From NCBI GenBank assembly GCA_024642005.1, contig JAHECA010000020.1:1-63937 (forward strand): a stretch of DNA of 63,937 nt. Direction: 5' to 3'. The translations under genes were made by a program, and so were the position numbers. The notes under the pieces were generated by a model that was given only the letters and a program-made list of their open reading frames with translations, searched no databases and was not told where the DNA came from. Below, piece by piece: positions 62,835 to 63,937 of the stretch. Position 1 is the stretch's first letter. Each line of letters starts with the position of its first letter. This DNA comes from Robiginitalea sp. (GTDB taxonomy: Bacteria; Bacteroidota; Bacteroidia; Flavobacteriales; Flavobacteriaceae).

Positions 62835-63937
62835 ATGAAGATTGCCATAGTCTGTTATCCCACCTTTGGAGGAAGTGGTGTTGTAGCCACTGAATTGGGG
62901 ATTTCCCTGGCCCAGCGCGGGCACGAAGTCCATTTTATCACTTACCGCCAGCCCGTGCGGCTCGAATTGCTGAGCAGTAAAATCCACTTTCACGAAGTGC
63001 ACGTGCCCGAGTATCCCTTGTTTCACTACCAGCCCTATGAGCTTGCCCTCTCCAGCAAACTGGTCGACACGGTCAAGATGTTCGGCATTGAGCTGCTGCA
63101 TGTACACTACGCCATACCCCATGCCTACGCGGGCTATATGGCGAAAAAAATACTTGAGGAAGACGGTATTGTGCTGCCCATGATTACAACCCTGCACGGC
63201 ACCGACATCACCCTGGTGGGCAACCACCCGTTTTACAAGCCGGCGGTTAATTTCAGCATCAACAAGTCAGATGTGGTTACCTCCGTCTCCGAAAGCCTGA
63301 AACAGGATACCCTGGCCTTCTTCGACATAAAGAACGACATCCATGTGATCCCGAACTTCGTCGACAAGAACAAATACGCCCGTACCAAAGACAACTGCCA
63401 CCGGTCCCTGATGGCGCGCGACGACGAACGCATCATTACCCATGTCAGCAACTTCCGCAAGGTTAAGCGGGTACCCGATGTGGTGTCTGTTTTTTACCAG
63501 GTGCAAAAGCAAATCCCATCCAAGCTGATCCTGGTGGGGGAAGGCCCAGAAAAAGAAGGGGTAGAGCGGCAGGTAGAAGAATTGGGCATTATGGACAAGG
63601 TGGTCTTTTTGGGCAACAGCAACGAAGTGGAGCACATCCTCTGCTTCTCCGATCTTTTCCTGCTGCCTTCCGAGAAGGAGAGTTTCGGCTTGGCGGCCCT
63701 GGAGGCCATGATCACTAAAACACCGGTCATATCGAGTAACACAGGCGGTATCCCGGAGCTGAACCAGCACGGGGTAACCGGATTTTTAAGCGAGGTAGGC
63801 GATATTGACGACATGGTCCGCAATGCCCTAACCATCCTGAAAGACGACCAGACCCTGGAACGCTTCAAGAAGAATGCCTACGAAGTGGCCTGCCGGTTCG
63901 ACATTGAGCATATAGTGCCGCTCTACGAGGCGGTTTA
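62835..63937 (+). CDS. bshA: N-acetyl-alpha-D-glucosaminyl-L-malate synthase (3' end cut by window)
   Basis: GT-B glycosyltransferase (GT4) that joins UDP-GlcNAc to L-malate, the first step of bacillithiol synthesis. The N-terminus KIAIVCYPTFGGSGVVATEL is the BshA signature; further marks are LHVHYAIPHAYAGY, TTLHGTDITLVGNHP, HVSNFRKVKRVPDVV and PSEKESFGLAALEAM, where the Glu holds the nucleotide sugar. The ATG is at 62835. The frame is open to the last base, with 367 residues seen; the family is about 380, so only a few residues are missing. Confidence 0.95.
   Translation, partial: MKIAIVCYPTFGGSGVVATELGISLAQRGHEVHFITYRQPVRLELLSSKIHFHEVHVPEYPLFHYQPYELALSSKLVDTVKMFGIELLHVHYAIPHAYAGYMAKKILEEDGIVLPMITTLHGTDITLVGNHPFYKPAVNFSINKSDVVTSVSESLKQDTLAFFDIKNDIHVIPNFVDKNKYARTKDNCHRSLMARDDERIITHVSNFRKVKRVPDVVSVFYQVQKQIPSKLILVGEGPEKEGVERQVEELGIMDKVVFLGNSNEVEHILCFSDLFLLPSEKESFGLAALEAMITKTPVISSNTGGIPELNQHGVTGFLSEVGDIDDMVRNALTILKDDQTLERFKKNAYEVACRFDIEHIVPLYEAV

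Overview
The window comes from the chromosome of a GC-rich member of the Bacteroidota, most likely family Flavobacteriaceae. The evidence is a SusC/SusD pair, a flavobacterial-type LptD, a TamB-domain giant, a bacillithiol gene (bshA), lipoprotein and Tat signals throughout, no Shine-Dalgarno pattern, and several start-proximal matches to the Bacteroidota -7 promoter element TAnnTTTG. The GC content looks like the mid-50s by eye, as in Robiginitalea-like genera; the genus is a guess. I see no rRNA, tRNA, CRISPR array, insertion sequence or phage gene. No gene-free stretch exceeds 300 bases.

Positions 1-7900 are accessory metabolism: a nitrilase cut by the window edge, a DUF2891 lipoprotein, an exported amidohydrolase, a minus-strand operon encoding 2-oxoacid (acetoin-type) dehydrogenase E1 alpha, E1 beta and a tiny free-standing lipoyl domain, and an MFS exporter.

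Positions 7500-38745 form a long exported-enzyme island centred on a SusC/SusD/FG-GAP-ASPIC triad (22092-30888). Around it lie a DUF5695 protein, a DUF1593 nucleoside-hydrolase-like lipoprotein, an exported amidohydrolase, a GH127-type enzyme, two or three esterases, a GH130-type enzyme and a VanX-like dipeptidase. A block of GMC dehydrogenase, gluconate 2-dehydrogenase subunit 3, sugar isomerase/epimerase and Gfo/Idh/MocA oxidoreductase looks like a periplasmic keto-sugar (3-keto-glycoside type) pathway. Unknown-function genes in this island include two helical proteins, an ArsC-fold protein without its cysteine, and a protein joining a von Willebrand A domain to a TonB-receptor plug but with no barrel.

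Positions 38791-63937 are mostly core genes: a minus-strand tsaD-tfoX-rsmE-DUF4159-AI-2E-methyltransferase run, then tamB, pfkA-gapA, an N-acetylglucosamine kinase, ridA-lptD, an amidase, an MCE protein, two Fe-S proteins, a small conserved protein often mislabelled as an ABC ATPase, an exported NagZ-like/beta-lactamase fusion, and bshA (cut by the window end). Together these serve envelope assembly, peptidoglycan turnover, glycolysis and thiol synthesis.

A 14-bp LacI-type palindrome occurs upstream of pfkA-gapA (perfect) and upstream of susC (one mismatch between arms). This suggests one sugar-responsive regulator may link the uptake locus to lower glycolysis. No regulator gene is present in the window.
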